Assembly (NCBI GenBank): GCA_910583895.1
Contig: CAJTYJ010000036.1
Span: 1-39,307, forward strand
From: an uncultured Lachnospiraceae bacterium
GTDB lineage: Bacteria; Bacillota; Clostridia; Lachnospirales; Lachnospiraceae
Reading direction: 5' to 3'
Length of the DNA stretch: 39,307 bases
Shown here one piece after another: positions 16,024-24,169 of the stretch. Numbering within the stretch: the first letter of the stretch is position 1; each line of letters begins with the position of its first letter. Made by a program: the position numbers and the translations under genes. The notes under the pieces were generated by a model. That model made no database searches. It worked only from the letters and a program-made list of their open reading frames with translations, and was not told the origin of the DNA.

Positions 16024-16776
16024 TTATTCGGTAATTGCCCAGACTCTTGCCGGAAGTCCGGTGGCGCCCTCGATCCTTGGATAGGACACGATCACGACGG
16101 CTCCTGCACAGGACACCTGATCCAGGTTGGTCAGTACTTCCACCTGCAGTTTCCCTTTGTCCAGTACATACCGCTCACATGCCAGATCTCCGGCTTTGGC
16201 AGCTTCTGAGGAAGCGTCTGTATCCAGGGTCTCGTGACCGTTGGCAGCGGCATTTCGCTCCTCGTAAATATATTTCAGGGCATCCATGGACCAGCCGGGA
16301 AAGTTTTCCCCGCCGTCTGCATCGGTGCCGGAAAGGGCGTCCATATCCGGCCATTTCTTCGACCAGTCTGTGCGAAGGGCCACGAAAGCACCATCCGGAA
16401 TCGGACCGTATGCCGCTTCATATTCTTTGATATCTGCGGAGGTGACCACATAAGTGGGATCCTCTTTTACTTTTTCTGTGACGTCAATGACGCAGAGGGG
16501 AAAGACCAGGTCTTTTGCGTCGTATTTCTCAGATAATTCCCGATTTTTGACAAAGTGGCCCGGAAAATCGATGTGGGTGCCAAACTGTCCCGGGAATTTA
16601 AAGGTCTGGATTAAACAGTCCAGCATCTCATTGCCCCAGTCAAAGCAGGTGGTTCCCAGTTCCACGGAACCTTCGGGGATACCGGCCCAGTAGGGGCTTT
16701 GGTTGTTCAGCGGGTGGGAGAGTTCCACCCAGCGGTATTTTCTGGCTTCTTTTAATGCTTCCCATAATTTGTACAT
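16024..16776 (-). CDS. Cyclase family protein (kynurenine formamidase-like metal hydrolase)
   Basis: 250 residues. WVELSHPLNNQSPYW near the N-terminus and GQFGTHIDFPGHFVK carry the GTHxDxPxH metal-binding core of the cyclase/KynB family, with Gln where KynB-type enzymes have the first His of HxGTHxD. Further conserved parts are FPLCVIDVTEK, DGAFVALRTDW and NLDQVSCAGAVVIVSYPRIEG. Members hydrolyse amides, lactones or cyclic ketones. The substrate here is unknown; the neighbourhood would suit a sugar-acid lactone. AGGAGG lies 8 nt upstream of the ATG. Confidence 0.8.
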   Translation of the reverse strand: MYKLWEALKEARKYRWVELSHPLNNQSPYWAGIPEGSVELGTTCFDWGNEMLDCLIQTFKFPGQFGTHIDFPGHFVKNRELSEKYDAKDLVFPLCVIDVTEKVKEDPTYVVTSADIKEYEAAYGPIPDGAFVALRTDWSKKWPDMDALSGTDADGGENFPGWSMDALKYIYEERNAAANGHETLDTDASSEAAKAGDLACERYVLDKGKLQVEVLTNLDQVSCAGAVVIVSYPRIEGATGLPARVWAITE

Positions 16777-16898
16777 CCTAGATACCTCCTGTTGTGCTGT
16801 ACTTTCCGTCAAAACAGCAGCGTTTTGACCCTGTACAGGTGATGCGTTTTCTGATATTTTACAATGGATGGAGCAGAAGTGCAATCCGATTTTTGTCT

Positions 16899-17059
16899 GG
16901 TGTACTGACACATTTACTTTCAGCCAAATGGCGCAGAATGAATTTTCATTCTGCAAGGCGGCGGAGGGAGGCGATGCGGTGGCATCGTTGACTGACAACA
17001 ACGCAGCAGATGGAAATTCAGGCAAGTCATTTGGCAAAATGTAAACGTGTCAGCACACT
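16899..17059 (+). mobile_element. MITE-like element, copy B (about 160 bp)
   Basis: The left end GGTGTACTGACACATTTAC and right end GTAAACGTGTCAGCACACT are inverted repeats. The interior has a perfect hairpin (GCAGAATGA, 4-nt loop, TCATTCTGC), then CTGCAAGGCGG, GGAGGGAGG and ATGCGGTGGC. Copy A at 2352-2511 has the same ends and the same internal order in reverse orientation. It is non-coding and lies between the cyclase gene and the sigma-factor gene, in a 372-bp gap that holds nothing else clear. Confidence 0.78.
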
Positions 17060-17148
17060 CTAGGATAATTTCTGCAACATTTTCGCTGTCTGATGACCCT
17101 GTATCTGTAGAAATGCATTTCGATTGAGGGATAGAGTGAGGTGGGAAA

Positions 17149-17643
17149 ATGGAACGATTTATGGAACTGTACAGCGAAGTGTACCGTGACTTATACCGGC
17201 TGGCCTATTATTACCTGGGAAATGCGGAGGATGCAGAGGACGCGGTACAGGATACGGCGCTGGCGGCCTACGAGCATTTTCCCGGGCTGAAGCAAAAGGC
17301 TTCTTTTCGGCCATGGATTTTCCGGATTCTGGTCAATCACTGCAGGCGCTGTCTGAAGAAACGGAAGAGAACCATGTATGTGCCGGAGGACGCACTGGAA
17401 GTGTGCGGTCTGGAGACGGCAGATCTGTCTTTGCAGACCCAGGTGCTGGAGCTTCTCTCCGTGCTCAAAGAGGAAGAGCGTCTGATTGTGGTCCTGACCG
17501 TGTTCGGCGGCTATAAAGGGCAGGAAATTGCCCGGCTTTTGAAGAAAAAGCACAGCACCATCCGTTCAAAATACCGAAGAGCTTTGAAAAAGCTGGAACA
17601 GGAGCTGAGCAAAGAGCCGAAGGGAAAGGAGATGCGAAGATGA
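17149..17643 (+). CDS. ECF-type RNA polymerase sigma factor
   Basis: 164 residues. Region 2 (about 1-70) contains LYRLAYYYLGNAEDAEDAVQ and FRPWIFRILVNHCRR; region 4 (about 105-155) contains LSVLKEEERLIVVLTVFGGY, KGQEIARLLKKKHSTIRSKY and RRALKKLEQEL. No extra domain, so it is a minimal ECF sigma factor. GAGG lies 7 nt before the ATG. The stop overlaps the next gene's start (ATGA), and that gene encodes a membrane protein, the usual arrangement of a sigma factor with its membrane-bound regulator. Confidence 0.92.
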   Translation: MERFMELYSEVYRDLYRLAYYYLGNAEDAEDAVQDTALAAYEHFPGLKQKASFRPWIFRILVNHCRRCLKKRKRTMYVPEDALEVCGLETADLSLQTQVLELLSVLKEEERLIVVLTVFGGYKGQEIARLLKKKHSTIRSKYRRALKKLEQELSKEPKGKEMRR

Positions 17644-17975
17644 CAGCAGAAAAAATGATCGAAGAATACCTCCGGAAAAAGGGAGAAGCACTTCCGGTCC
17701 CGGAGGAACTTGACCCAAAGCGGATACAGCAGAGGCTTGAGGGACAGAAAAAAAGGAAGCGGCTCAAGATACGCAGACGCTGTCTGTCAGGGCTGGCGGC
17801 GGCCTGTGTGTGCCTGAGTGCGGGGGCGCTCTGGTATCTGGGACCTGGAATCTTTCCAAAGTCCTCGGGGAGGCCAACGCAGGCGGATAAGGAAATGCGG
17901 ATTTGGGAGGCACATACTTTTGCTGAAGTGTCAGAAGGAACAGGAGCTTTTAGAGCTGCCCAAACTGACTTATGA
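17640..17975 (+). CDS. N-terminal part of membrane-anchored beta-propeller protein (frameshifted), probable anti-sigma module
   Basis: 111 residues in this frame. A charged cytoplasmic head (MTAEKMIEEYLRKKGEALPV) is followed by a basic stretch, one membrane span (about 49-68, SGLAAACVCLSAGALWYL) and a short outer segment. After about residue 94 the frame loses resemblance to the family and stops at 17975. The next frame continues with the expected sequence, so this is the 5' part of one gene with the beta-propeller domain. If translated alone it would be a short membrane protein that could still hold the sigma factor at the membrane. Confidence 0.7.
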   Translation: MTAEKMIEEYLRKKGEALPVPEELDPKRIQQRLEGQKKRKRLKIRRRCLSGLAAACVCLSAGALWYLGPGIFPKSSGRPTQADKEMRIWEAHTFAEVSEGTGAFRAAQTDL

Positions 17976-19743
17976 GGAGATCTATGCCCGTCTGTCAGAG
18001 GGCTGGGAGCGGCAGGAGGCACTGGCAGAAGGCGCAGTCAGGGAAGAGTCAAGAACAGAAGCCGGGATTCTGGAACTGGGGGATGTGTCAGCGGCACAGA
18101 AGCAGGGGGTGACGGAGGCATTCGTCCAGACCAACAATCAGGTGGAACAGGTAAATGAGGCGGACCGGATTCAGAACGACGGAAGATATCTGTATCAGAT
18201 CGCAGTAAAGCAGGGAAAGGAGGAAGAAGGGGAATTCAGAAGCCAGACCGGTATTCAGATTCTGGACACCAAGGAGGGACTCAAAGAGGTTGCTTTTCTG
18301 GCAGATTTTGAAAGCCTGGAAGCTTTTTATCTGTGGGAAAACCTGCTGATTACCATTGAAAATAAATATGATGATACAGAAGTGCTGCCCGCTGACGGGG
18401 CCAAAAGAGAGGCGGCAGAGGATATGGCATGCTGTAAAATGCCGGATTTGGTTCGGGGTTATCATGAGATCTGTATTTATCAAATTGAGGACAGAAGCCG
18501 TCCAAGGAAGCAGAAGACCTTTACGCTGCAGGGAACTTATGAGACTTCCAGGGTGTCAGACGGGTATTTTTACGGGATCAGCCGCTTTGCGGCCGGCCCC
18601 GGAGAGGGAGAGCAGGATTATGACGCGTACATTCCCTCGGTAGACGGGAAACGGCTGTCGGCGGAGCAAATCTACTGTCCGCCGGAGGCGGACGGAGCGG
18701 AGTATCTGGTGCTGGTGTCTGTGGACCTTGAGAATCCCCAGACTTTTGTGGACAGCCAGGCGCTGCTTGCCGGGGCAGGAACGTATTATGTAAGCCCGTA
18801 CAGTATCTATAGTGCCTGGTATCAGTCCGTTTATGAGCGGAAGCAGGAGAAAGAGGGAACGGTACAGGATATGACCAGACTTCTGCGGTTTTCTTATCGG
18901 AAGGGACACTTTTATGCCCAGGCCGAAGGCGAGATTCCGGGGCGGATAAAGAACAGCTTTTCCATGGATGAGTATGACCGGAATCTGCGGGTCGCTGTGA
19001 CCGTGCAGGAATATGACTGCAAAGAAGTCAAAGATGACCGGACAGGAGAAATCATCGGTATGGATTATGGGCAGGCAGAGGAGACCAATGCCCTGTATAT
19101 TCTGGATGCCTCGCTTAACGTAACCGGCAGGCTGGAAGGACTGGCGAAGGGGGAGACCATCCGCTCTGCCCGCTTTCTTGGGCATACGGGTTATCTGGTT
19201 ACCTTTCGGCAGATGGATCCGCTTTTTACGGTGGATCTGTCGGATCCGGAACACCCGGAAGTTTTCAAAGAACTGAAGGTCAGCGGTTTTTCCGAATACC
19301 TTCATGTGTATGGGAATGGTATGCTGCTTGGAATCGGCATGGAGGCGGACGAAGAATCCGGGCGGGAACTTGGGATGAAGCTTTCTATGTTTGACGTCTT
19401 AGATCCAGAAGATCCAAAAGAGGCTGCAAGATTTCCTCTGGAACAATACCATTACAGCGAGGCACTCTATGAACATCGTGCGGTGTTGATTGATCCCCAG
19501 GAGAATATCATCGGTTTTGAGGCTCAGGGCAGTGACCGGGGAGAATTTTGGAAGGACTATCTGCTCTTTTCCTGGCAGGAGGATCAGTTTGTACAGACTC
19601 TGAAGATCGACACCAGACGGACAGAAGAGGACTACTGCCGTACCCGTGGAACCTTTATCGGTGATACGTTCTACCTTCTTTTTGAAGATGGAGCGGCCCG
19701 TGCTTACGACAGAAGCACGGGCACTCTCCTGGAAGAACTTTGA
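17920..19743 (+). CDS. Beta-propeller domain protein (Beta_propel family), main part after frameshift
   Basis: About 600 residues. EELPKLTYEEIY-type juxtamembrane sequence leads to NNQVEQVNEADRIQNDGRYL, the hallmark start of the Clostridial C-terminal beta-propeller family (COG4880 type), followed by repeated blades. Joining it to the upstream frame needs one base fewer: removing one T from TTTT at 17918-17921 gives a smooth reading EAHTLLKCQKEQELL. There is no ribosome binding site for an independent start; a GTG at 17818 opens the frame but translates the membrane segment out of frame. The domain lies outside the cell and may sense a signal for the sigma factor. Confidence 0.75.
   Translation: MLKCQKEQELLELPKLTYEEIYARLSEGWERQEALAEGAVREESRTEAGILELGDVSAAQKQGVTEAFVQTNNQVEQVNEADRIQNDGRYLYQIAVKQGKEEEGEFRSQTGIQILDTKEGLKEVAFLADFESLEAFYLWENLLITIENKYDDTEVLPADGAKREAAEDMACCKMPDLVRGYHEICIYQIEDRSRPRKQKTFTLQGTYETSRVSDGYFYGISRFAAGPGEGEQDYDAYIPSVDGKRLSAEQIYCPPEADGAEYLVLVSVDLENPQTFVDSQALLAGAGTYYVSPYSIYSAWYQSVYERKQEKEGTVQDMTRLLRFSYRKGHFYAQAEGEIPGRIKNSFSMDEYDRNLRVAVTVQEYDCKEVKDDRTGEIIGMDYGQAEETNALYILDASLNVTGRLEGLAKGETIRSARFLGHTGYLVTFRQMDPLFTVDLSDPEHPEVFKELKVSGFSEYLHVYGNGMLLGIGMEADEESGRELGMKLSMFDVLDPEDPKEAARFPLEQYHYSEALYEHRAVLIDPQENIIGFEAQGSDRGEFWKDYLLFSWQEDQFVQTLKIDTRRTEEDYCRTRGTFIGDTFYLLFEDGAARAYDRSTGTLLEEL
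19696..19722. other. Perfect 10-bp hairpin at the 3' end of the beta-propeller gene
   Basis: GCCCGTGCTT and AAGCACGGGC flank a 7-nt loop. It is inside the coding region, 21 bp before the stop, and 24 bp beyond the stop of the converging glucosidase gene. No T-run follows on either strand, so it may act as a shared 3' stabilising hairpin rather than a simple terminator. Confidence 0.45.
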
Positions 19744-19745
19744 TT

Positions 19746-21425
19746 TTATGATCGTGATAACAATACCATGGTCTCGTAGGGCTTAAGCATCAGGCTGGAT
19801 TCCACAGCCGCCCGGTCGTAATTGCCGGTCAGCCGGGTGACGTTCTTTGGATCAAAGCCCTCTGGAAGCGTAAAGTCTCTGGCGCTGCCGGAGAAATTGC
19901 AGATGACCAGAAGCTTTTCCGGATGCAGCGTCCGTGTATACACATAGAGATCCGGATCTTCCGGCAGGAGAAGCTCATAATTTCCGTATACGATGATTTC
20001 ATGTTCTTTTCTCAGACGGATCAGATTCTGATAATAGTGAAAGACGGAATCCTTTCGCGCCATCTGTTCTTCCGCGTTGATCTTTGTGTAATTGGGATTT
20101 ACCATGATCCAGGGTGTCCCGTCTGTAAATCCGGCACCGGGTTTTGCGCTCCACTGCATGGGGGTCCTGGCATTGTCCCGGCTTTTGTAGCACAGATAAC
20201 GCATCATGTCCTCCGGCTTTGTCTGTCCGTTTTCGGTGTACTCGTGGAATGCATTGATGCTCTCAATATCCCGGAAATCATCCAGGGAGGAGAAGGGGAC
20301 ATTGGTCATGCCAAGTTCTTCACCCTGATAGATGTAAGGCGTTCCCTGCATCATGTGAAGGCAGGTGGCCAGCATCTTGGCAGAGATCTCCCGGTACTCG
20401 TCGGTGTCATTGCCAAGTCTTGAGAGAATTCTAGGCTGGTCGTGGTTGCACCAGTACAGGCTGTTCCATGCTTTGCCGTACAATTCGGTCTGCCATTTAC
20501 TGAGCGTTGCTTTCAGCTCTACAAGATCAATCTTGCGTTCGTTCCATTTGGAGGACTCTCCTCCGTCCAGATCCATGTGTTCGAACTGGAAGACCATGTT
20601 AAGTTCTGTTCCGTCCAGGTTTGCGTACCGTTTTGCTTCTTCTATGGTCACGCCGGAGCATTCCCCTACGGTCAGAAGATCATAGCGGGACAGAACTTCC
20701 CGGTTCATCTCCTGCAGATATTCATGCACCCGGGGGCCGTTGCACACATAGGGGCTGTAGTCTCCGTAGCCGGTCTCTTTTAGGGCACCGTCCGGATAAG
20801 CAGGATCTTTGGAGATCATGCTGATGACATCCATACGGAAGCCATCAATGCCTTTCTGACACCACCAGTTCATCATGTCAAAGACTTCCCGGCGGACGTT
20901 TTCATTTTCCCAGTTCAGATCCGGCTGTTTCTGCGAGAAGATGTGCAGGAAATACATGCTGGTCGTCTCATCGTATTTCCAGGCGGAACCGCTGAAGCAG
21001 GAGGCCCAGTTATTGGGAGCCTGCCCGTCTTTTGGCTCTTTCCAGATATAGTAATCCCGATAAGGGTTGTCCTTTGATTTTCTGCTTTCCACAAACCAGG
21101 GATGCTCATCGGAAGTGTGATTGACTACCAGATCCATGACGATGCGGATCCCCCGGTCATGGGCGGCGGCGAGCATCCGGTCAAAATCTTCCATGGTCCC
21201 GAATTCTTTCATGATCCCCTGGTAATTGCTGATATCGTAGCCGTTATCGTCGTTGGGTGATTCATACACCGGGGAGAGCCAGATAACATCGATTCCAAGC
21301 TCTTTTAGATAATCCATCTTTTCCGTGATGCCGTTCAAATCACCGATGCCGTCCCCATTGCTGTCGTTGAAGCTTCTGGGATAGATTTGGTAGACAACGC
21401 TTTCTTTCCACCATTTCTTTTCCAT
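19746..21425 (-). CDS. malL: Oligo-1,6-glucosidase / alpha-glucosidase, GH13 subfamily 31
   Basis: 559 residues, the usual length. Conserved regions: VVYQIYPRSFNDSNGDGIGD with the calcium-loop pattern, DLVVNHTSDEHPWF, GFRMDVISMI with nucleophile D199, TVGECSG with acid/base E255, and WCNHDQPRILSR with D329. These positions equal those of Bacillus cereus oligo-1,6-glucosidase. Val200 after the nucleophile is the residue linked to alpha-1,6 preference; alpha-1,4 enzymes usually have Ala. It is a cytosolic enzyme without signal peptide that releases glucose from isomalto-oligosaccharides. It stands alone and converges with the beta-propeller gene. Confidence 0.92.
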   Translation of the reverse strand: MEKKWWKESVVYQIYPRSFNDSNGDGIGDLNGITEKMDYLKELGIDVIWLSPVYESPNDDNGYDISNYQGIMKEFGTMEDFDRMLAAAHDRGIRIVMDLVVNHTSDEHPWFVESRKSKDNPYRDYYIWKEPKDGQAPNNWASCFSGSAWKYDETTSMYFLHIFSQKQPDLNWENENVRREVFDMMNWWCQKGIDGFRMDVISMISKDPAYPDGALKETGYGDYSPYVCNGPRVHEYLQEMNREVLSRYDLLTVGECSGVTIEEAKRYANLDGTELNMVFQFEHMDLDGGESSKWNERKIDLVELKATLSKWQTELYGKAWNSLYWCNHDQPRILSRLGNDTDEYREISAKMLATCLHMMQGTPYIYQGEELGMTNVPFSSLDDFRDIESINAFHEYTENGQTKPEDMMRYLCYKSRDNARTPMQWSAKPGAGFTDGTPWIMVNPNYTKINAEEQMARKDSVFHYYQNLIRLRKEHEIIVYGNYELLLPEDPDLYVYTRTLHPEKLLVICNFSGSARDFTLPEGFDPKNVTRLTGNYDRAAVESSLMLKPYETMVLLSRS

Positions 21426-21609
21426 AACTGTTTACCTGCTTTCTGCACGTGGCTGTTTTTGGAATATTTTACAATGAACGAAGGAAAAATGCAAGATGCT
21501 GTTCCGGTTCTGAAAAAACCGGATACTGCCTGAAGGAAAAAAGGTCATGTTGTAATTGGAGACAGAAAGAAGAGCACAGACAGAGGCCTGAAAACCAAAA
21601 TGAATTCTG

Positions 21610-21653
21610 AAAACTGCCGCACCGGACCTGAAAAGCTCCGGTGCGGCAGTTTT
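21610..21653 (-). terminator. Strong intrinsic terminator of the sugar ABC operon
   Basis: A perfect 17-bp stem, AAAACTGCCGCACCGGA with TCCGGTGCGGCAGTTTT, and a 10-nt loop. It begins at the stop codon of the permease gene. The 21426-21609 gap beside it shows no gene. Confidence 0.92.
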
Positions 21654-22606
21654 TAGCTGTGCTGTGTCTTCAGACGAAGCGCATCCAGTAAAACAGCGAC
21701 AAAGATAATCAGTCCGTTGATCATCTGTACATAGTAGCTGGACACTCCAAGAATCTGAAGCCCTACCTGAATGACCGTCAGTAGCAGTACACCGCCGAGT
21801 ACGCCCAGTACATTGCCCTGTCCGCCGCTGCAGGCGACACCGCCGATGACGGAGGCTGCGATATTGTTCATATCGTAAGAGGTGCCGAAGGTAGAAGTGA
21901 CAGCTCCCATATAAGCCGACAGAAAGAATCCGGCTACACCGGCCAGAAAGCCGGAGATGGTAAAGGCTATGATCTTAATATGATCGACTTTGATGCCAGA
22001 TGTATGTGCAGCGTTTTCGTTTCCGCCCACTGCGTACAGGCTGCGTCCATATGGAGTTTTGTTCCAGAGAACGTATACGGCGATAAACACGACTGCCAGC
22101 GCGATGGGAAGGGTGGGAATCCCAAGAATGGTTCCCTGGCCAAACCATTTGTAGGAAGGGGGCATGCTGGTGATTGCCCGGCCTTCGGTGATGACAAGAA
22201 AGGCGCCAAGCAAAGTCAGCTTTACGGCCAGTGTTTCCACCAGTGCGACTGCTTTTAGCTTTGCGATCAGAAATCCGTTCATGGCGCCAAGAAGTGCTCC
22301 GGTAAGAAAGATCACAGGGATTGCCAGCAGTACCGGAGCTCCTCTTTCAATCAGGATCAGACCCATGGTGGCCGAAAAGGACATGACACCCAGCAAGGAG
22401 AGATCGATCAATCCAAGCATAATGGCAAAGGACTGTGCAAAAGACAGGATACCCAGGACGGCCGCCTGCGACAGCACATTGCCCATGATCGTGGGAGTGA
22501 AAAATGAGGAGTCCAGTCCGCCGATCACGATGACAGCCAGAAGCAGCAGAATCCATACAATGTTGTTCAGCAGTTTTGTTTTTATTTGAAACCAGTGATT
22601 GTTCAT
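21653..22606 (-). CDS. Sugar ABC transporter permease (RbsC type)
   Basis: 317 residues, about nine to ten membrane spans. Family marks: GLIDLSLLGVMSFSATMG, NGFLIAKLKAVALVETLAVK, NKTPYGRSLYAVGGNENAAHTSGI and IAASVIGGVACSGGQGNVLG. It forms the inner-membrane channel with the ATPase encoded upstream; its ATG overlaps the ATPase stop (ATGA), and GGAGG precedes it inside the ATPase gene. It is the last gene of the operon. Confidence 0.9.
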   Translation of the reverse strand: MNNHWFQIKTKLLNNIVWILLLLAVIVIGGLDSSFFTPTIMGNVLSQAAVLGILSFAQSFAIMLGLIDLSLLGVMSFSATMGLILIERGAPVLLAIPVIFLTGALLGAMNGFLIAKLKAVALVETLAVKLTLLGAFLVITEGRAITSMPPSYKWFGQGTILGIPTLPIALAVVFIAVYVLWNKTPYGRSLYAVGGNENAAHTSGIKVDHIKIIAFTISGFLAGVAGFFLSAYMGAVTSTFGTSYDMNNIAASVIGGVACSGGQGNVLGVLGGVLLLTVIQVGLQILGVSSYYVQMINGLIIFVAVLLDALRLKTQHS

Positions 22607-24138
22607 GGTGATACCTCCTGATGAGTGCCAGCTGATTTTTCAGTGACGGAGTCCCTGAGCCGGATCACATCTTCATGACTCAGGTGATCATTGCGGACAT
22701 CTTGTACAAGCTTTCCGTCTTTAAAGAAAAGAATTCGGTCAACAGTGCGCAGAAGTTCGTCAAAGTCATTGGTCAGATACAGAACGGATGTAAGCTTTTC
22801 TTCTGTGGTCTTAATCACATTCTCTATGATTTCCTCGCGGCTTTTGATATCAATGCCGATGGTCGGTTCATCCAGAATCAAAAGTCTGGGGTCTGTGCTG
22901 ACGGATTTGGCGACGACGACTTTCTGCTGATTTCCTCCGGAGAGGCTTTTTAAACGGTCATTGACAGAGTTTGCTTTCATATGAAAACGGTCAAAATATC
23001 TGAGGGCGATTTCTTCTGACTTTCTTTGATTGATCAGTCCCCATTTTGTCTTCAGACTGGAAGAGAAGAGGGGCATGCTGATGTTTTCGCGAATGGACAT
23101 CAGGCCCACAATTCCTTCCCTGTGACGGTCATAGGACACATATGCAATGCCATGTTGGATTGCATCAAAAGGATTTTTGATCACTACTTTCTTTTTTGAA
23201 TAAAGAATCTCTCCAGAAGTGATCTTTTCAAGCCCAAACAGCGTTCTGCACAGTTCCCTGGCGCCGGAACCGGGGAAGCCGACCAGACCGGTAATCTCCC
23301 CTTGGTAAAGTTTAACAGAGACATCTTTTAAAATCGTTCCCGACAGATGGCGGCATTCCATGAATAAACGGCTTTCATCCGGCGTGTCCAAAATGTCCCG
23401 GCAGATCAGCTCCACATCTTCACCGGCAATCAGATTTGCAAGTTTTTCTTCACTTAGAAGTTCTCCGTCTGCGCCTGCAAAGGATCTGCCATCCCGGATA
23501 ACCGTTACGTCATCCGAGAGATCGACAACTTCCTGAAGGTAATGGCTGATGAAGATAAAAGAAGTTCCTTTTTTCTTCAGTTCGTTGACGAATACAAACA
23601 GCTCTTCTCGTTCTTTGGAAGACAGTGCGGTGGTTGGTTCGTCCAGGATGATCAGTTTGGCTCCGCCGTGCATGGCGCGTATAATGTTGACTTTTCTCTG
23701 GTCAACGCCGTTCAGCGTGGAGACCTTTGTCCGGGGATTGACTTCCAGGCCGTATTTGTCAAGCTCGGCTTTTGCGTCCTCGTACAGTCTTTTCCAGTCT
23801 ACAAAGAGTTTCTTTTGAGGCCAGATTCCAAGAAAAATATTTTCTCCCACCGTCAGATTCGGGACAATGCTTGCATGCTGCGGTACGATCTTGATCCCCA
23901 TATTCTGCCGGTCAAAGACGGAGTATGCGCTGATCTCTTTTCCTTCCAGCAGTACTTTTCCGGAATTTTGCCGGTAAATGCCTGCAATAATGTTGACAAC
24001 GGTGGATTTCCCTGCGCCGTTTCGTCCAAGCAGTGAATGGATTGTCCCTTTTCTGATCGAGAAAGTGACATCTTTCAAAGCCTGGGTCATTCCGAAATTC
24101 TTACGGATGTTCTCCACCTGCAGAACGGTTTCTTCCAT
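22603..24138 (-). CDS. Sugar ABC transporter ATP-binding protein (RbsA/MglA type, two ATPase domains)
   Basis: 511 residues. Domain 1: Walker A SLLGRNGAGKSTVVN, signature LNGVDQRKVNIIRA, Walker B KLIILDEPTTAL. Domain 2: a degenerate Walker A (GLVGFPGSGARELCRT), signature LSGGNQQKVVVAKS and Walker B RLLILDEPTIGID. The degenerate second site is normal for this family. It powers import of the ligand of the binding protein encoded just upstream. The ATG at 24138 is chosen over an upstream one that lacks homology. Confidence 0.92.
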   Translation of the reverse strand: MEETVLQVENIRKNFGMTQALKDVTFSIRKGTIHSLLGRNGAGKSTVVNIIAGIYRQNSGKVLLEGKEISAYSVFDRQNMGIKIVPQHASIVPNLTVGENIFLGIWPQKKLFVDWKRLYEDAKAELDKYGLEVNPRTKVSTLNGVDQRKVNIIRAMHGGAKLIILDEPTTALSSKEREELFVFVNELKKKGTSFIFISHYLQEVVDLSDDVTVIRDGRSFAGADGELLSEEKLANLIAGEDVELICRDILDTPDESRLFMECRHLSGTILKDVSVKLYQGEITGLVGFPGSGARELCRTLFGLEKITSGEILYSKKKVVIKNPFDAIQHGIAYVSYDRHREGIVGLMSIRENISMPLFSSSLKTKWGLINQRKSEEIALRYFDRFHMKANSVNDRLKSLSGGNQQKVVVAKSVSTDPRLLILDEPTIGIDIKSREEIIENVIKTTEEKLTSVLYLTNDFDELLRTVDRILFFKDGKLVQDVRNDHLSHEDVIRLRDSVTEKSAGTHQEVSP

Positions 24139-24169
24139 AATTCCTACCTGTCCCTTTCCGAAGCCGGGG

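Noticed and set aside
17900..17950. Programmed ribosomal frameshift
   Set aside because: No convincing slippery heptamer with a downstream structure or internal ribosome-binding stimulator; a simple one-base change at TTTT is more likely.
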